36,243 nucleotides of DNA, from the NCBI RefSeq assembly GCF_900115845.1, contig NZ_FOXX01000015.1, forward strand, positions 54,084 to 90,326, read 5' to 3'. This document shows, in pieces, positions 8,516-17,769 of this stretch. The notes under the pieces are model-generated. The model was not told the DNA's origin and did no database searches. It saw only the letters and a list, made by a program, of their open reading frames with translations. How positions within the stretch are numbered: position 1 is the stretch's first letter; every line of letters begins with the position of its first letter. The position numbers were made by a program, and so were the translations under genes. Source of the DNA: Priestia endophytica DSM 13796 (GTDB lineage Bacteria > Bacillota > Bacilli > Bacillales > Bacillaceae_H).

Positions 8516-9763
8516 ATGAGTGAAGTAATTGAAAAAGGTCAAAGAGCAAAAGAAGCAGCATCTGTTCTTGTTCATAAAACAACGGATGAAAAAAATAGTG
8601 CATTAACAAGCATTGCAGCACAAATTTTGGCTCAAAGTAGCTATATATTAGAAGAGAACAGCAAGGATATTGAAGAAAATCGAGCAAAAGGTGTAGAAGA
8701 TTCCTTATTAGACCGGCTTCTTCTAACAACTGAAAGACTAGAAGGAATGGCTCATGGAATCGAGCAACTTGTCAAATTAGAAGATCCAACAGGTGAAGTA
8801 CTACAAACAATTGAGAGAAATGATGGACTGAAAATTACTGAAATGCGTGTGCCTCTCGGCGTTGTAGGAATGATTTACGAAGCAAGACCAAACGTGACAG
8901 TAGATGCTTCAACTCTTTGTTTAAAAACAGGTAATGCTGTTATTTTAAGAGGAAGCTCTTCTGCTTATTATTCTAATAAAGCAATCGTAAATGTTATCCA
9001 TGATGGGTTAAAAAAAGCTGGTTTTCCAAAAGAGGCTGTCCAACTTATTGAAGATACAAGTCGCCAAACAGCTAAAGACCTTTTCACACTTAATGAGTAT
9101 TTAGATGTTCTCATCCCAAGAGGGGGTAAAAATCTTATTCAGACCGTTGTAAGAGAGGCTTCTGTTCCTGTATTAGAGACAGGTGCAGGTAATTGCCATA
9201 TCTTCATTGATGAATCTGCAGATGTAAAAATGGCATTCGAAATTGTTATTAATGCCAAAACACAGCGTCCATCTGTTTGTAATGCAATTGAGACAGTTCT
9301 TGTTCATGACACATGGCTTGCCCTCCACGGGAAAGATCTTCTTTCCCTGCTAATGGACCATGGAGTGGAAGTGCATGGCGATGAAGCTGTTTGTCAGCTT
9401 CACAGTCAGGTACAAAGAGCAACTGAAGATGATTGGGAACAAGAGTATTTAAATAAAACTGTAGCAATGAAGCGTGTGTTGTCTGTTGGGGAAGCTGTTT
9501 CACATATTAATAAATATGGAACAAAGCATTCAGAGGCTATCATTACGAATGATGAAAGTCATGTAAAGGAATTTTTTACTTCTGTAGATGCAGCAGCTCT
9601 TTACCATAATGCCTCAACTCGTTTTACGGATGGATTTGAATTCGGGTTTGGAGCGGAAATTGGCATTAGTACACAAAAGCTTCATGCGCGAGGACCAATG
9701 GGTTTAAAAGCTCTAACCTCCACTAAGTTTGTGATTAGAGGAAACGGACAAATTAAAAAATAA
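8516..9763 (+). CDS. proA: Gamma-glutamyl phosphate reductase
   Basis: Second step of proline synthesis: NADPH reduction of gamma-glutamyl phosphate to glutamate-5-semialdehyde, which cyclises to pyrroline-5-carboxylate. The protein has 415 residues, the normal length, with an aldehyde-dehydrogenase fold. The nucleophilic Cys is in [25 protein letters not shown] and [10 protein letters not shown] are ProA signatures. It lies 13 bases after proB with GGGGGAAAAAAG before the ATG. The final-step gene proC/proI is not in this window. A bidirectional terminator follows. Confidence 0.97.
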   Translation: MSEVIEKGQRAKEAASVLVHKTTDEKNSALTSIAAQILAQSSYILEENSKDIEENRAKGVEDSLLDRLLLTTERLEGMAHGIEQLVKLEDPTGEVLQTIERNDGLKITEMRVPLGVVGMIYEARPNVTVDASTLCLKTGNAVILRGSSSAYYSNKAIVNVIHDGLKKAGFPKEAVQLIEDTSRQTAKDLFTLNEYLDVLIPRGGKNLIQTVVREASVPVLETGAGNCHIFIDESADVKMAFEIVINAKTQRPSVCNAIETVLVHDTWLALHGKDLLSLLMDHGVEVHGDEAVCQLHSQVQRATEDDWEQEYLNKTVAMKRVLSVGEAVSHINKYGTKHSEAIITNDESHVKEFFTSVDAAALYHNASTRFTDGFEFGFGAEIGISTQKLHARGPMGLKALTSTKFVIRGNGQIKK

Positions 9764-9767
9764 ACAA

Positions 9768-9797
9768 CAAAAGGCTAGCATATTGCTAGCCTTTTTA
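9768..9797. terminator. Bidirectional terminator between proA and aspA
   Basis: A perfect stem AAAGGCTAGCA with TGCTAGCCTTT and a 3-nt loop is flanked by A-runs and T-runs. It serves the convergent proA (plus) and aspA (minus) genes. Confidence 0.9.
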
Positions 9798-11219
9798 TTA
9801 GTCTTCTAAAAGTTCTTCAGCTGCAATCCCAGGGTGTGTCATCTCATATGGATCGAGAATACGATCTAGCGCTTCTTCTGAAAGAACATCATATTTTAGA
9901 CAAAGCTCCCGGATGGATTTTCCTGTTAGAATGGCTTCGCGAGCAATGCGGGCAGCAGGCTCATAGCCAAGATGAGGGTTAACAGCTGTAATTAATCCAA
10001 CGCTTTCTTCCACATATTTTGTTAATCGTTCTTTGTTCGCTTCGATTCCTGTTAAGCAATGATCTGTAAAACTACGGAATGCATTGTTCATAATATTGAT
10101 AGACTGAAGCAAGTTGAAGATTAAAACAGGTTCCATTACGTTTAGTTCAAGTTGTCCAGCTTCAGAAGCAAGGCAGATTGTATTATCATTTCCGATAACT
10201 TGGAAGGCAACTTGGTTAATTAATTCCGCCATAACAGGGTTTACTTTTCCTGGCATGATAGATGAGCCAGGTTGACGAGCAGGAAGGTTGATTTCATTCA
10301 AACCTGCTCGAGGTCCAGAAGCCATCAAGCGAAGGTCATTTGCGATTTTAGACATATTCATCATGCAAACCTTCAAAGCAGCAGATACTTCTGTATAAGC
10401 ATCTGTATTTTGAGTCGCATCAACAAGATGTTCGGCTCCTACAAGTGGGAAGCCACTAATCTCTGCAAGATGTGAAACAACTTGTTTAATATATTTAGGA
10501 TTTGCATTTAGTCCAGTTCCTACAGCTGTTGCTCCCATATTTACTTCATAGAGATGCTGGCGAGATTGTTTAATTCGTTTAATATCGCGCTCTAAAACAC
10601 GACTATATGCTTCAAACTCTTGTCCAAGTCGGATTGGCACGGCATCTTGTAAATGGGTACGTCCCATTTTGATGACCGAGTCAAATTCTTTTGCTTTTTG
10701 GCGAAAGGTTTGGAGCATTTTATCCATTGTAATAAGTAAACCTTCTAGATGATTTAATGTTGAAATATGAATAGCAGTTGGAAATACATCATTTGTTGAT
10801 TGAGACATATTTACATGTGAGTTTGGACTGAGCGTGAAATAATCTCCACGTTTCTTACCTAAAATCTCAAGTGCTCTGTTTGCGATGACTTCATTTGTAT
10901 TCATATTAATCGATGTTCCTGCTCCGCCCTGAATAGGATCGACGATGAATTGATCGTGATATTCTCCATCAATGATTTCGTCTGCAGCCTTAACAATTGC
11001 TTCTCCGAGCCCTTCATAAAGGCGTTTTACATCCATATTAGCAAGAGCTGCAGCTTTTTTTACAATAGCAAGAGCTCTTATAAGTTCTTTGTCAATTCGA
11101 TAGCCTGTAATCGGAAAATTTTCTACTGCACGCAGTGTTTGAATGCCGTAATAGGCTTCGTCTGGAACAGGCTTTTCTCCTAAGAAATCTTTCTCTACTC
11201 GAACATTCTCTTCTCTCAT
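9798..11219 (-). CDS. aspA: Aspartate ammonia-lyase (aspartase)
   Basis: It catalyses reversible deamination of L-aspartate to fumarate and ammonia in the cytoplasm. The protein has 473 residues (family 468-478). The superfamily signature GSSIMPGKVNPV is at 318-329, and the flexible-loop serine lies within it. SSTND-type (here SQSTNDVFPT, 139-148) and GRTHLQDAVP motifs are present, and the aspartase-type GGAGTS at 98-103 supports aspartase over fumarase. GGAGG lies 7 nt before the ATG. Unlike B. subtilis ansAB, no asparaginase gene is adjacent, so it is monocistronic and convergent with proA. Confidence 0.94.
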   Translation of the reverse strand: MREENVRVEKDFLGEKPVPDEAYYGIQTLRAVENFPITGYRIDKELIRALAIVKKAAALANMDVKRLYEGLGEAIVKAADEIIDGEYHDQFIVDPIQGGAGTSINMNTNEVIANRALEILGKKRGDYFTLSPNSHVNMSQSTNDVFPTAIHISTLNHLEGLLITMDKMLQTFRQKAKEFDSVIKMGRTHLQDAVPIRLGQEFEAYSRVLERDIKRIKQSRQHLYEVNMGATAVGTGLNANPKYIKQVVSHLAEISGFPLVGAEHLVDATQNTDAYTEVSAALKVCMMNMSKIANDLRLMASGPRAGLNEINLPARQPGSSIMPGKVNPVMAELINQVAFQVIGNDNTICLASEAGQLELNVMEPVLIFNLLQSINIMNNAFRSFTDHCLTGIEANKERLTKYVEESVGLITAVNPHLGYEPAARIAREAILTGKSIRELCLKYDVLSEEALDRILDPYEMTHPGIAAEELLED

Positions 11220-11474
11220 TTTCGAACCTCCATTACAATCTTCGTTGTTTAGGTGTATGATTCTTTCATTTCAATAGTGTTTACATTTTTTCTGTCTTTT
11301 TCATCTACTTAATTAGTCTTGTTAGAAAGTAGGAAAAAGATGCATAAAATATTCACAGCTATTCTTTTTGATGGTACCACTAAAAGAGGAAAATAGGGCA
11401 AAATATTTTTCTCTTTTTCCCTGATATTCGCCAATCTAAAAAGAATTATTTAACATAGAACATATTTCACTTAG
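11220..11474. other. Divergent intergenic region of aspA and the merR-type gene
   Basis: AT-rich spacer expected to carry the aspA promoter on the minus strand. I did not find a hexamer pair good enough to call it. No ORF or RNA gene is evident. Confidence 0.4.
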
Positions 11475-11530
11475 TTGACAATTATATTAATGAGGAGTAC
11501 GATAAATATATAATATTACGTTAACGTTAA
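11475..11530 (+). promoter_or_regulatory. Promoter and candidate operator of the merR-MFS operon
   Basis: TTGACA (11475-11480), a 17-bp spacer and TACGAT (11498-11503) form a plausible sigma-A promoter; another TATAAT lies at 11509-11514. Immediately downstream two overlapping perfect palindromes, ACGTTAACGT (11518-11527) and TTAACGTTAA (11521-11530), sit between the promoter and the ribosome site. They could be an operator for the regulator. MerR regulators usually bind inside a long spacer, so this location is atypical. Confidence 0.45.
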
Positions 11531-11549
11531 ATGTAAAGGAGAGCGTTTC

Positions 11550-11951
11550 TTGTATAAAATAGATGATGTAATGAAGATGACAGGTCTTACTAAACGAACG
11601 ATTCGGTATTATGAAGAAATTGGACTTATTACACCTCCACAGCGTACAAAAGGAAACACAAGACTATACGTTGAGGAAAATATTAATGAACTAAAAAAGA
11701 TCATTGAAGCTAAAGAAGTGCTTGGCTTTTCTCTTCAAGAACTTCAGCAGTTCGTTCACTTAAAAAAGCGGATTGAGCGAAGAAAAGCAGGTGGAGAATT
11801 GACTAAAGAAGGGTTGGAGGATTTCCAAGAAAGACTGTCGGTTCAAATCAATGAACTCGCCCGCAAAATCCAACGTATGCAGCGATTTGAACAAGAGCTT
11901 CATGAACTGATGGATAGAACAGAATATCTAAAAACAACATTAGAGGAGTGA
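11550..11951 (+). CDS. MerR-family transcriptional regulator
   Basis: The protein has 133 residues. The N-terminal winged helix-turn-helix (about 1-70) contains DVMKMTGLTKRTIRYYEEIGL, typical of MerR proteins (shown here as the recognised family pattern around residues 6-26). A long coiled-coil dimerisation helix (about 72-130, rich in Glu/Lys/Arg) follows. There is no separate effector domain and no Cys-based metal loop, so the ligand is unknown. It starts with TTG, 8 nt after AAAGGAG. Its stop overlaps the ribosome region of the following MFS gene, so the two form an operon in which the regulator probably controls itself and the pump. Confidence 0.9.
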   Translation: MYKIDDVMKMTGLTKRTIRYYEEIGLITPPQRTKGNTRLYVEENINELKKIIEAKEVLGFSLQELQQFVHLKKRIERRKAGGELTKEGLEDFQERLSVQINELARKIQRMQRFEQELHELMDRTEYLKTTLEE

Positions 11952-11956
11952 TGAAA

Positions 11957-13105
11957 ATGGAAAATGCAAAAAGAGGACGCATTATTACCGTTTTTGCAAC
12001 TTTCCTGGCATTCATGGGAATAGGGGTTGTTGATCCTATTCTCCCAGAGATTGCAAAGCAAATTGGTGCAAGTCACTGGCAAGTTGAAATGCTTTTTACG
12101 GCTTATATTTTTACAATGGCCATTATGATGATTCCAGCAGGGCTATTTGCAGCAAAACTTGGTGATAAAAAGCTTATGGTAACAGGCTTAGCTATTGTTA
12201 CCGTCTTTTCATTTCTTTGTGCAATTTCTAATTCAATTGGTGCACTTTCCGGATTTAGAGCTGGTTGGGGATTAGGGAACGCTTTATTCTTTGCAACAGC
12301 AATGACGCTGCTTATTGCTCTTTCAAGCGATGCAAGTGGAGCAATTGGAATGTATGAAGCTGCAATTGGTCTTGGAATGGCAGCAGGTCCATTAGTTGGA
12401 GGTATTCTAGGTGGCATCTCATGGCGCTATCCATTCTTTGTAACAAGCATTCTTATTCTTTTAGCTTTTATTCTTGTAAGTTTCTTTGTAAAACAACCAC
12501 CACTAAAACAAAAAAGACAGGCACCAGGGGTAAAAGAAATGGTTAAGCTTTTTGCATATAAACCATTTTTACAAGGTGCTTTCTCAGGCATGCTTTATTA
12601 CTACGGTTTCTTTACAGTTTTAGCATACTCTCCACTTGTTTTAGGGTTATCAGCTATTCAAATTGGGTTTGTTTTCTTTGGATGGGGACTGTGCTTAGCC
12701 TATGGCTCTGCTGTTCTTTCTCATAAGCTTGAGAAAAAATGGACACCAAAGACACTTCTTAAAGTATCATTAATTGTATTTGCAATTATGCTTGTTTTAC
12801 TATTTGTTGTTCAGCCTTTATGGTTAAAAATCGTAATTATCATCTTATCTGGACTAGCGTCTGGATTAAACAATGCGCTCTTTACAACGCATGTGATGGG
12901 GAATTCACCATATGAGCGTGCCATTACGTCTGGAGGTTACAACTTTATTCGTTGGCTTGGAGCCGCAATTGCTCCTCTTTTATCAGGTGTGTTAGGAGAA
13001 TCACTTTCTCCTCAAAGCCCGTTCTTAGTTGCAGCGATTTTAGGATTTGTAGCATTCCTTTTAATTATGATTCCAGTAAGAAAAACAGAAAAAACTACTT
13101 TATAA
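11957..13105 (+). CDS. MFS drug/metabolite efflux transporter (DHA1-like)
   Basis: The protein has 382 residues with about twelve transmembrane segments, the normal size for a proton-driven MFS exporter. The loop between TM2 and TM3 has AAKLGDKK, the MFS motif A variant. TM5 has an AAGPLVGGILGG stretch like the antiporter motif C. The substrate cannot be read from sequence. Start choice: GAGGAG lies 8 nt before this ATG. In-frame GTG (11948) and ATG (11951) are too close to the ribosome site. It is translationally coupled to the MerR regulator. A MerR regulator next to an MFS pump recalls bmrR-bmr and bltR-blt of B. subtilis, but the gene order and the regulator's size differ. Confidence 0.88.
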   Translation: MENAKRGRIITVFATFLAFMGIGVVDPILPEIAKQIGASHWQVEMLFTAYIFTMAIMMIPAGLFAAKLGDKKLMVTGLAIVTVFSFLCAISNSIGALSGFRAGWGLGNALFFATAMTLLIALSSDASGAIGMYEAAIGLGMAAGPLVGGILGGISWRYPFFVTSILILLAFILVSFFVKQPPLKQKRQAPGVKEMVKLFAYKPFLQGAFSGMLYYYGFFTVLAYSPLVLGLSAIQIGFVFFGWGLCLAYGSAVLSHKLEKKWTPKTLLKVSLIVFAIMLVLLFVVQPLWLKIVIIILSGLASGLNNALFTTHVMGNSPYERAITSGGYNFIRWLGAAIAPLLSGVLGESLSPQSPFLVAAILGFVAFLLIMIPVRKTEKTTL

Positions 13106-13114
13106 GATAGACAA

Positions 13115-13148
13115 GAAAGTCAGGCTCAGGAAGCCTGACTTTTTTTGA
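13115..13148 (+). terminator. Terminator of the merR-MFS operon
   Basis: A 10-bp stem AAGTCAGGCT with AGCCTGACTT and a short loop is followed by seven T residues. Confidence 0.9.
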
Positions 13149-13255
13149 GGATATCTAAAAAAGCATAAGCCAACCTTGCTTTTTCATAGGTAAAAAGTAA
13201 AGCGGGAAAAGAAATAGGAAAATGGATTCTGTTTTCAAAAATATACAATCTTTTT

Positions 13256-13284
13256 TTCGCAAAATGAAGGGAAAGTGATACAAT
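13256..13284 (+). promoter_or_regulatory. Sigma-A promoter (extended -10) of ddl
   Basis: TTCGCA (13256-13261, 4/6 to consensus), a 17-bp spacer and TACAAT (13279-13284) preceded by TGA form an extended -10 promoter about 38 bp upstream of the ddl start. Confidence 0.6.
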
Positions 13285-13321
13285 AGACGAGGACATTAGG
13301 AATGTCGAAGGAGGAACAATT

Positions 13322-14395
13322 GTGAGAATTAAACTCGGACTTTTATATGGTGGAAAATCAGCAGAGCATCAGGTTTCTTTACAGACGGCTCTAGCGGTTA
13401 TTAATGCATTGAACGGGGAGAAATTTGAAGTTCACCCTGTCTATATAACGGAAAACGGCGAATGGATTCGCGGTGAAATAATTGAAGGAAAAGTACAAGG
13501 TGTTGAAGAATTAACATTGACAGAAAAAGCAACAGCAAAAGCAATCTCACCAACGTCACTAAGCACGTTGTCTCAAGAAGGAGAAGCAGTTGATGTTGTT
13601 TTCCCATTACTTCATGGCCCAAATGGAGAAGATGGTACTGTACAAGGAATGTTAGAATTATTGAATGTTCCTTATGTAGGAAATGGAGTGCTTGGTTCAG
13701 CAGCTGGAATGGATAAAGTAATTATGAAAAACTTGTTTGCTCAAGCAGGCCTCAAACAAGTGAAATACGTTCACTTTTTAAAAGTGGATTGGAAAAATAA
13801 CGAAGATGCTGCGTATAAAGAAGTAGAACAAGAACTTGGTTATCCTTGTTTTGTTAAGCCAGCTAACCTAGGTTCTAGTGTTGGGATTAACAAATGTACA
13901 AATAGAGAAGAACTTGTAAATGCATTTAAAGAAGCATTTCAGTTCGATCGTAAAATCATTGTTGAAGAGGGTATTACGGCTCGTGAAGTTGAGATTGGTG
14001 TTTTAGGAAATGATGATCCTTCTTGTTCTGTTGTGGGAGAAATCGTTGCCAAAACAGATTTCTATGATTACAAGTCAAAATATCAAGACGGTGATACAGC
14101 TCTTATTATCCCTGCTGAAGTTAGTGAAGAAACATACGCACGTATGCAGGAGGAAGCAATTAAGGCATTCAAAGCGATTGATGGCTCAGGTTTAGTACGT
14201 GCAGACTTCTTTTTAACAGAAGACGGCTCTTTAGTTATTAATGAAGTAAATACAATGCCTGGTTTTACACCTTTCAGTATGTTCCCGCTTTTATGGGAGC
14301 ATAAAGGTGTGCCTTACAGTGAGCTAATTGAAAAATTAGTTGAGCTAGGTATGGAGCGTCACGCAGAGAAGCAGCAAATTAAACATACGATGTAA
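13322..14395 (+). CDS. ddl: D-alanine--D-alanine ligase
   Basis: It joins two D-Ala using ATP, feeding MurF in peptidoglycan precursor synthesis. The protein has 357 residues with an ATP-grasp fold. The N-terminal [10 protein letters not shown] contains the catalytic Glu15 equivalent. [11 protein letters not shown] is the ATP-grasp loop with its Ser, and [11 protein letters not shown] is the Mg-binding C-terminal signature. A Tyr in the YDYKSKY omega-loop indicates a D-Ala-D-Ala rather than D-Ala-D-Lac ligase. It starts with GTG, 7 nt after GGAGG. murF follows 86 bases later, the conserved Bacillus order. Confidence 0.96.
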   Translation: MRIKLGLLYGGKSAEHQVSLQTALAVINALNGEKFEVHPVYITENGEWIRGEIIEGKVQGVEELTLTEKATAKAISPTSLSTLSQEGEAVDVVFPLLHGPNGEDGTVQGMLELLNVPYVGNGVLGSAAGMDKVIMKNLFAQAGLKQVKYVHFLKVDWKNNEDAAYKEVEQELGYPCFVKPANLGSSVGINKCTNREELVNAFKEAFQFDRKIIVEEGITAREVEIGVLGNDDPSCSVVGEIVAKTDFYDYKSKYQDGDTALIIPAEVSEETYARMQEEAIKAFKAIDGSGLVRADFFLTEDGSLVINEVNTMPGFTPFSMFPLLWEHKGVPYSELIEKLVELGMERHAEKQQIKHTM

Positions 14396-14409
14396 AAAGA
14401 AAGAGCAGA

Positions 14410-14443
14410 AAGAAGCACTATTCATTTATGAATAGTGTTTCTT
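14410..14443 (+). other. Strong hairpin between ddl and murF
   Basis: A 15-bp stem (14410-14424 with 14429-14443, one G-U pair) with loop TTTA is not followed by a T-run. It could be an RNA stability or processing element, or a weak terminator that lowers murF expression relative to ddl. Confidence 0.6.
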
Positions 14444-14481
14444 GTGCGCTTATTGTGAAGTGAAAGGAGTCAAGTGAAAAA

Positions 14482-15858
14482 ATGATTAAAGCAACATTAG
14501 CAAAGATAAATGAATGGATTCCGAACAGTAATGTAACAAAAGAAGAAAAAACTGAGATTCTCGGGGTTTCTACAGATACGAGAACAATTCAAAAAGGAAA
14601 CTTATTTATTCCATTAATCGGGGACAATTTTAATGGCCATAAATTTGTTGAACAAGCATATGAAGAAGGAGCAGTAGCAGCATTATGGCAACGAGATCAA
14701 ACACCTCAGCCTGAAGGAGTTCCGCTTGTTCTTGTTGATGATACGCTTCAGGCTTTGCAAGCTCTATCACATAACTACCGTAAATCCCTTTCTATACAAG
14801 TTGTTGGTATTACAGGAAGCAATGGGAAAACAACAACAAAAGATATGATTGCAGCTGTGGCAAGTACTAAATATAAAGTATTAAAAACAAGAGGGAATTT
14901 AAACAACCATATTGGTCTTCCTCTTACAATGCTTGAGCTTGACGAAACAATTGAGGTGGCCATCCTTGAAATGGGCATGAGTGATTTTGGTGAAATTGAC
15001 CTTCTTTCAAAACTTGGCGAACCAGACATCGCGGTTATTACGAACATTGGAGAAGCTCACATTCAGAATTTAGGAAGCAGAGAAGGAATTGCAAAAGCGA
15101 AATTCGAAATCGTGAATGGTTTGAATAGTAACGGCGTATTTATTTATGAAGGGGAAGAACCGCTTCTTGCTAAATTAAGTGAAGGGGTATCATTTGAAAA
15201 GCATACATTTGGCTATAATAAAAACTGTGACCTAAGACCACTAAATGTTACACAAACAGAAAGCGGCACCGTTTTTTCATTATCAACAGATGAAAACGTA
15301 ACATGTCATTTACCTGTGCTTGGAAAACATAATGTGAAAAATGCGTTAGCAAGCATTCTTGTTGGAAAAGCACTTGGCATTTCAGCAGAGGAAGCTGTGA
15401 AAGGTTTATCTCAATTGCAGCTAACAAAAATGCGCATGGAAGTGATTGAAACAAGTAGTGGTGCTCGCTTAATTAATGATGCTTATAATGCGAGTCCAAC
15501 AGCAATGAGAGCTGCTCTTCACCTCTTACATGAGCTTTCGGGATACAACCGAAAAATAGCGGTACTAGGAGATATGCTTGAGCTTGGTGAGGATGAACAA
15601 GAGTATCATTATGAAGTTGGGAAATCTATTGATAAAAATGAAGTATCATACGTCTTTGCATATGGACCTTTAAGTAAGGAAGTCGCTAAAGGAGCATCAG
15701 ATGCTGGGGTTGAACATGTTTATCATTTCGAGGATAAGGACACACTAAGTGAGCAACTGAGCTGTATTATAAAAGAGCAAGATGTTATTCTTTTTAAAGC
15801 TTCACGTGGTATGAAATTAGAACAAGTTATTACAACGCTCTTAGAAAAAGGAATATAA
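14482..15858 (+). CDS. murF: UDP-N-acetylmuramoyl-tripeptide--D-alanyl-D-alanine ligase
   Basis: It adds the D-Ala-D-Ala dipeptide made by Ddl to the UDP-MurNAc-tripeptide, the last cytoplasmic step of the precursor. The protein has 458 residues (family about 450-460). The N-terminal domain (about 25-90) binds the UDP substrate. The P-loop GITGSNGKTTTKD begins at residue 109. NxxNHIGLPLT and the C-terminal NDAYNASPTAMRAAL are Mur-ligase signatures. AAAGGAG is 12 nt before the ATG, slightly long spacing, and no better start exists. Confidence 0.96.
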   Translation: MIKATLAKINEWIPNSNVTKEEKTEILGVSTDTRTIQKGNLFIPLIGDNFNGHKFVEQAYEEGAVAALWQRDQTPQPEGVPLVLVDDTLQALQALSHNYRKSLSIQVVGITGSNGKTTTKDMIAAVASTKYKVLKTRGNLNNHIGLPLTMLELDETIEVAILEMGMSDFGEIDLLSKLGEPDIAVITNIGEAHIQNLGSREGIAKAKFEIVNGLNSNGVFIYEGEEPLLAKLSEGVSFEKHTFGYNKNCDLRPLNVTQTESGTVFSLSTDENVTCHLPVLGKHNVKNALASILVGKALGISAEEAVKGLSQLQLTKMRMEVIETSSGARLINDAYNASPTAMRAALHLLHELSGYNRKIAVLGDMLELGEDEQEYHYEVGKSIDKNEVSYVFAYGPLSKEVAKGASDAGVEHVYHFEDKDTLSEQLSCIIKEQDVILFKASRGMKLEQVITTLLEKGI

Positions 15859-16202
15859 GTTATAAAGCCCCTTCACTTACGTGAAAGACAAGGAATGTAA
15901 TTTTTAGGTTACTTGAATATTACTCATATTAGTGATATGATAACATCTAAAATAACATTTGATAACGACCTTTAGGATAAAGAAGGATTCTGCGAAGAAA
16001 AAGGTAGAGTTTTTCTCGCTCTTAATTGATGATATATAAGTCTTACTCTTCCATGCAGTAAGAACATTTCTGCTTGTGATCATTGTTATGAACGTAAAAG
16101 AAGAAGTGGTGCTATGTTAGCACCACTTCCTCACGTTAAAGCAGTTCTTTTATAATAGATATAATGCTTATGGGAATTTAGATTAAAAGGAGTTTGAAAC
16201 AA
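15859..16202 (+). promoter_or_regulatory. murF-cshA intergenic region with structured leader
   Basis: About 340 bases without a gene. A bipartite hairpin is at 16091-16137: an outer 5-bp stem AACGT/ACGTT encloses a perfect 12-bp stem at 16103-16114/16118-16129 with loop TGT. TATAAT elements at 16151 and 16160 lie just after it, with poor -35 boxes. On the minus strand the inner hairpin is followed by TTCTTTT and would look like a terminator. cshA itself has a good ribosome site at 16185-16192. No terminator for murF is clear. Confidence 0.45.
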
Positions 16203-17675
16203 TTGACGTTATTCCAAGATTTTGAAATTAGTCAACCACTGAAAAAAGCAATTAGTAAAATGGGATTTGAAGAGGCAACACCAATTCAAGCCCAAACGAT
16301 TCCAGTTACACTTGAAGGTAACGATGTAATCGGTCAAGCACAAACAGGTACAGGGAAAACAGCAGCATTCGGTATTCCTCTTATTGAGAAAATTGATGTA
16401 AATAGTCCTCGTATTCAAGCGATTGTTATTGCCCCAACACGCGAATTAGCTATTCAGGTTTCCGAAGAACTATATAAAATTGGATATTATAAACGTGTTC
16501 AAGTTTTATCTGTTTACGGAGGACAAGAGATTGGTCGCCAAATCCGTGCGTTGAAAAAAGGACCACAAATCATTGTTGGTACACCAGGAAGAATGCTAGA
16601 TCATATCAACCGTAAAACAATTCGTCTTCAAGACGTACAAACAGTTGTACTTGACGAAGCAGACGAAATGTTAAACATGGGCTTCATTGAAGATATTGAA
16701 AGCATCTTAAAAGAAGTACCAAGTGAACACCAAACATTACTTTTCTCAGCAACAATGCCAAAACCAATTCAAGCAATTGCAGAGCGCTTCATGCATGAGC
16801 CAAAAGTAATCAAAACAAAGTCTAAAGAAGTGACAGTTTCAAATATTGAGCAATACTATATTGAAACACAAGAGCAAAAGAAATTTGACGCATTAACTCG
16901 TCTTCTAGATATTCAAGCACCAGAGCTTGCAATTGTCTTCGGTCGTACGAAACGTCGTGTTGATGAGTTATCAGAAGCTCTTCAAACGCGTGGTTATGCA
17001 GCGCAAGGTATTCACGGTGACCTTACACAAGGTAAACGTATGAAAGTATTGCGTCAGTTCAAAGAGCGTTCAATCGATATCCTTGTTGCAACAGATGTTG
17101 CTGCACGTGGATTAGATATTTCAGGTGTTAGTCATGTTTATAACTTTGACCTTCCACAAGATCCAGAAAGCTACGTACACCGCATCGGACGTACTGGTCG
17201 TGCAGGGAAACAAGGTAAAGCAATGACATTTGTGACACCTCGTGAAATTCCACATCTTAAAAACGTGGAAGCAACAACAAAACGTCGTATGGAGCCAATG
17301 AAAGTTCCAAGCCTAGACGATGCTCTTGAAGGTCAACAACGTCTAATTTTTGACCAAATTACAAGTGCAATTAACGAAGAAAACCTTTCTTCTTATGAGC
17401 AAATGGCTGAGAATCTTTTAGAGAAGAATGATGCAGCAAAAGTAGTAGCAGCAGCGCTTAAGTTAATGACAAAAGAGCCGGATACAACTCCTGTTAAATT
17501 AACATCTGAGCCGCCTTTACAAGTGAAAAAAGATCGTAAAAAATCATATGGTAAAGGTAACTACTCTAAAAATAAACGCAACTATAGAAATAAAGATGGA
17601 CGTCAGCAATCTTCACGTTCATACGATATGAAGCAACGTCGTTCACGTACAAACAAAACACGTAAGTCTTCATAA
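16203..17675 (+). CDS. cshA: DEAD-box RNA helicase CshA
   Basis: ATP-dependent RNA helicase acting in the RNA degradosome, ribosome assembly and cold adaptation of Bacillus. The protein has 490 residues. Motifs run in order: Q motif around ATPIQ, motif I AQTGTGKT (46-53), [20 protein letters not shown] (151-154), SAT (182-184), then in domain 2 the [10 protein letters not shown] and HRIGRTGR motifs. A basic, Asn/Ser/Lys/Arg-rich tail covers about 430-490. Start choice: AAAAGGAG is 10 nt before this TTG, while the in-frame TTG at 16194 is only 1 nt from it. Gene position after murF is the conserved position of cshA (ydbR). Confidence 0.95.
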   Translation: MTLFQDFEISQPLKKAISKMGFEEATPIQAQTIPVTLEGNDVIGQAQTGTGKTAAFGIPLIEKIDVNSPRIQAIVIAPTRELAIQVSEELYKIGYYKRVQVLSVYGGQEIGRQIRALKKGPQIIVGTPGRMLDHINRKTIRLQDVQTVVLDEADEMLNMGFIEDIESILKEVPSEHQTLLFSATMPKPIQAIAERFMHEPKVIKTKSKEVTVSNIEQYYIETQEQKKFDALTRLLDIQAPELAIVFGRTKRRVDELSEALQTRGYAAQGIHGDLTQGKRMKVLRQFKERSIDILVATDVAARGLDISGVSHVYNFDLPQDPESYVHRIGRTGRAGKQGKAMTFVTPREIPHLKNVEATTKRRMEPMKVPSLDDALEGQQRLIFDQITSAINEENLSSYEQMAENLLEKNDAAKVVAAALKLMTKEPDTTPVKLTSEPPLQVKKDRKKSYGKGNYSKNKRNYRNKDGRQQSSRSYDMKQRRSRTNKTRKSS

Positions 17676-17712
17676 TAAAAAGCTCTAGCACATGCTGCTA
17701 GAGCTTTTTTAT
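17676..17712 (+). terminator. Terminator of cshA
   Basis: A 14-bp stem AAAAAGCTCTAGCA with TGCTAGAGCTTTTT and a 5-nt loop is followed by more T residues. It directly follows the stop codon. Confidence 0.92.
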
Positions 17713-17769
17713 TTTTATGATAACGAGCTTCTTAGAGGGGCATGCTAAGAAGCAGGGAGCGTGTAAAAG

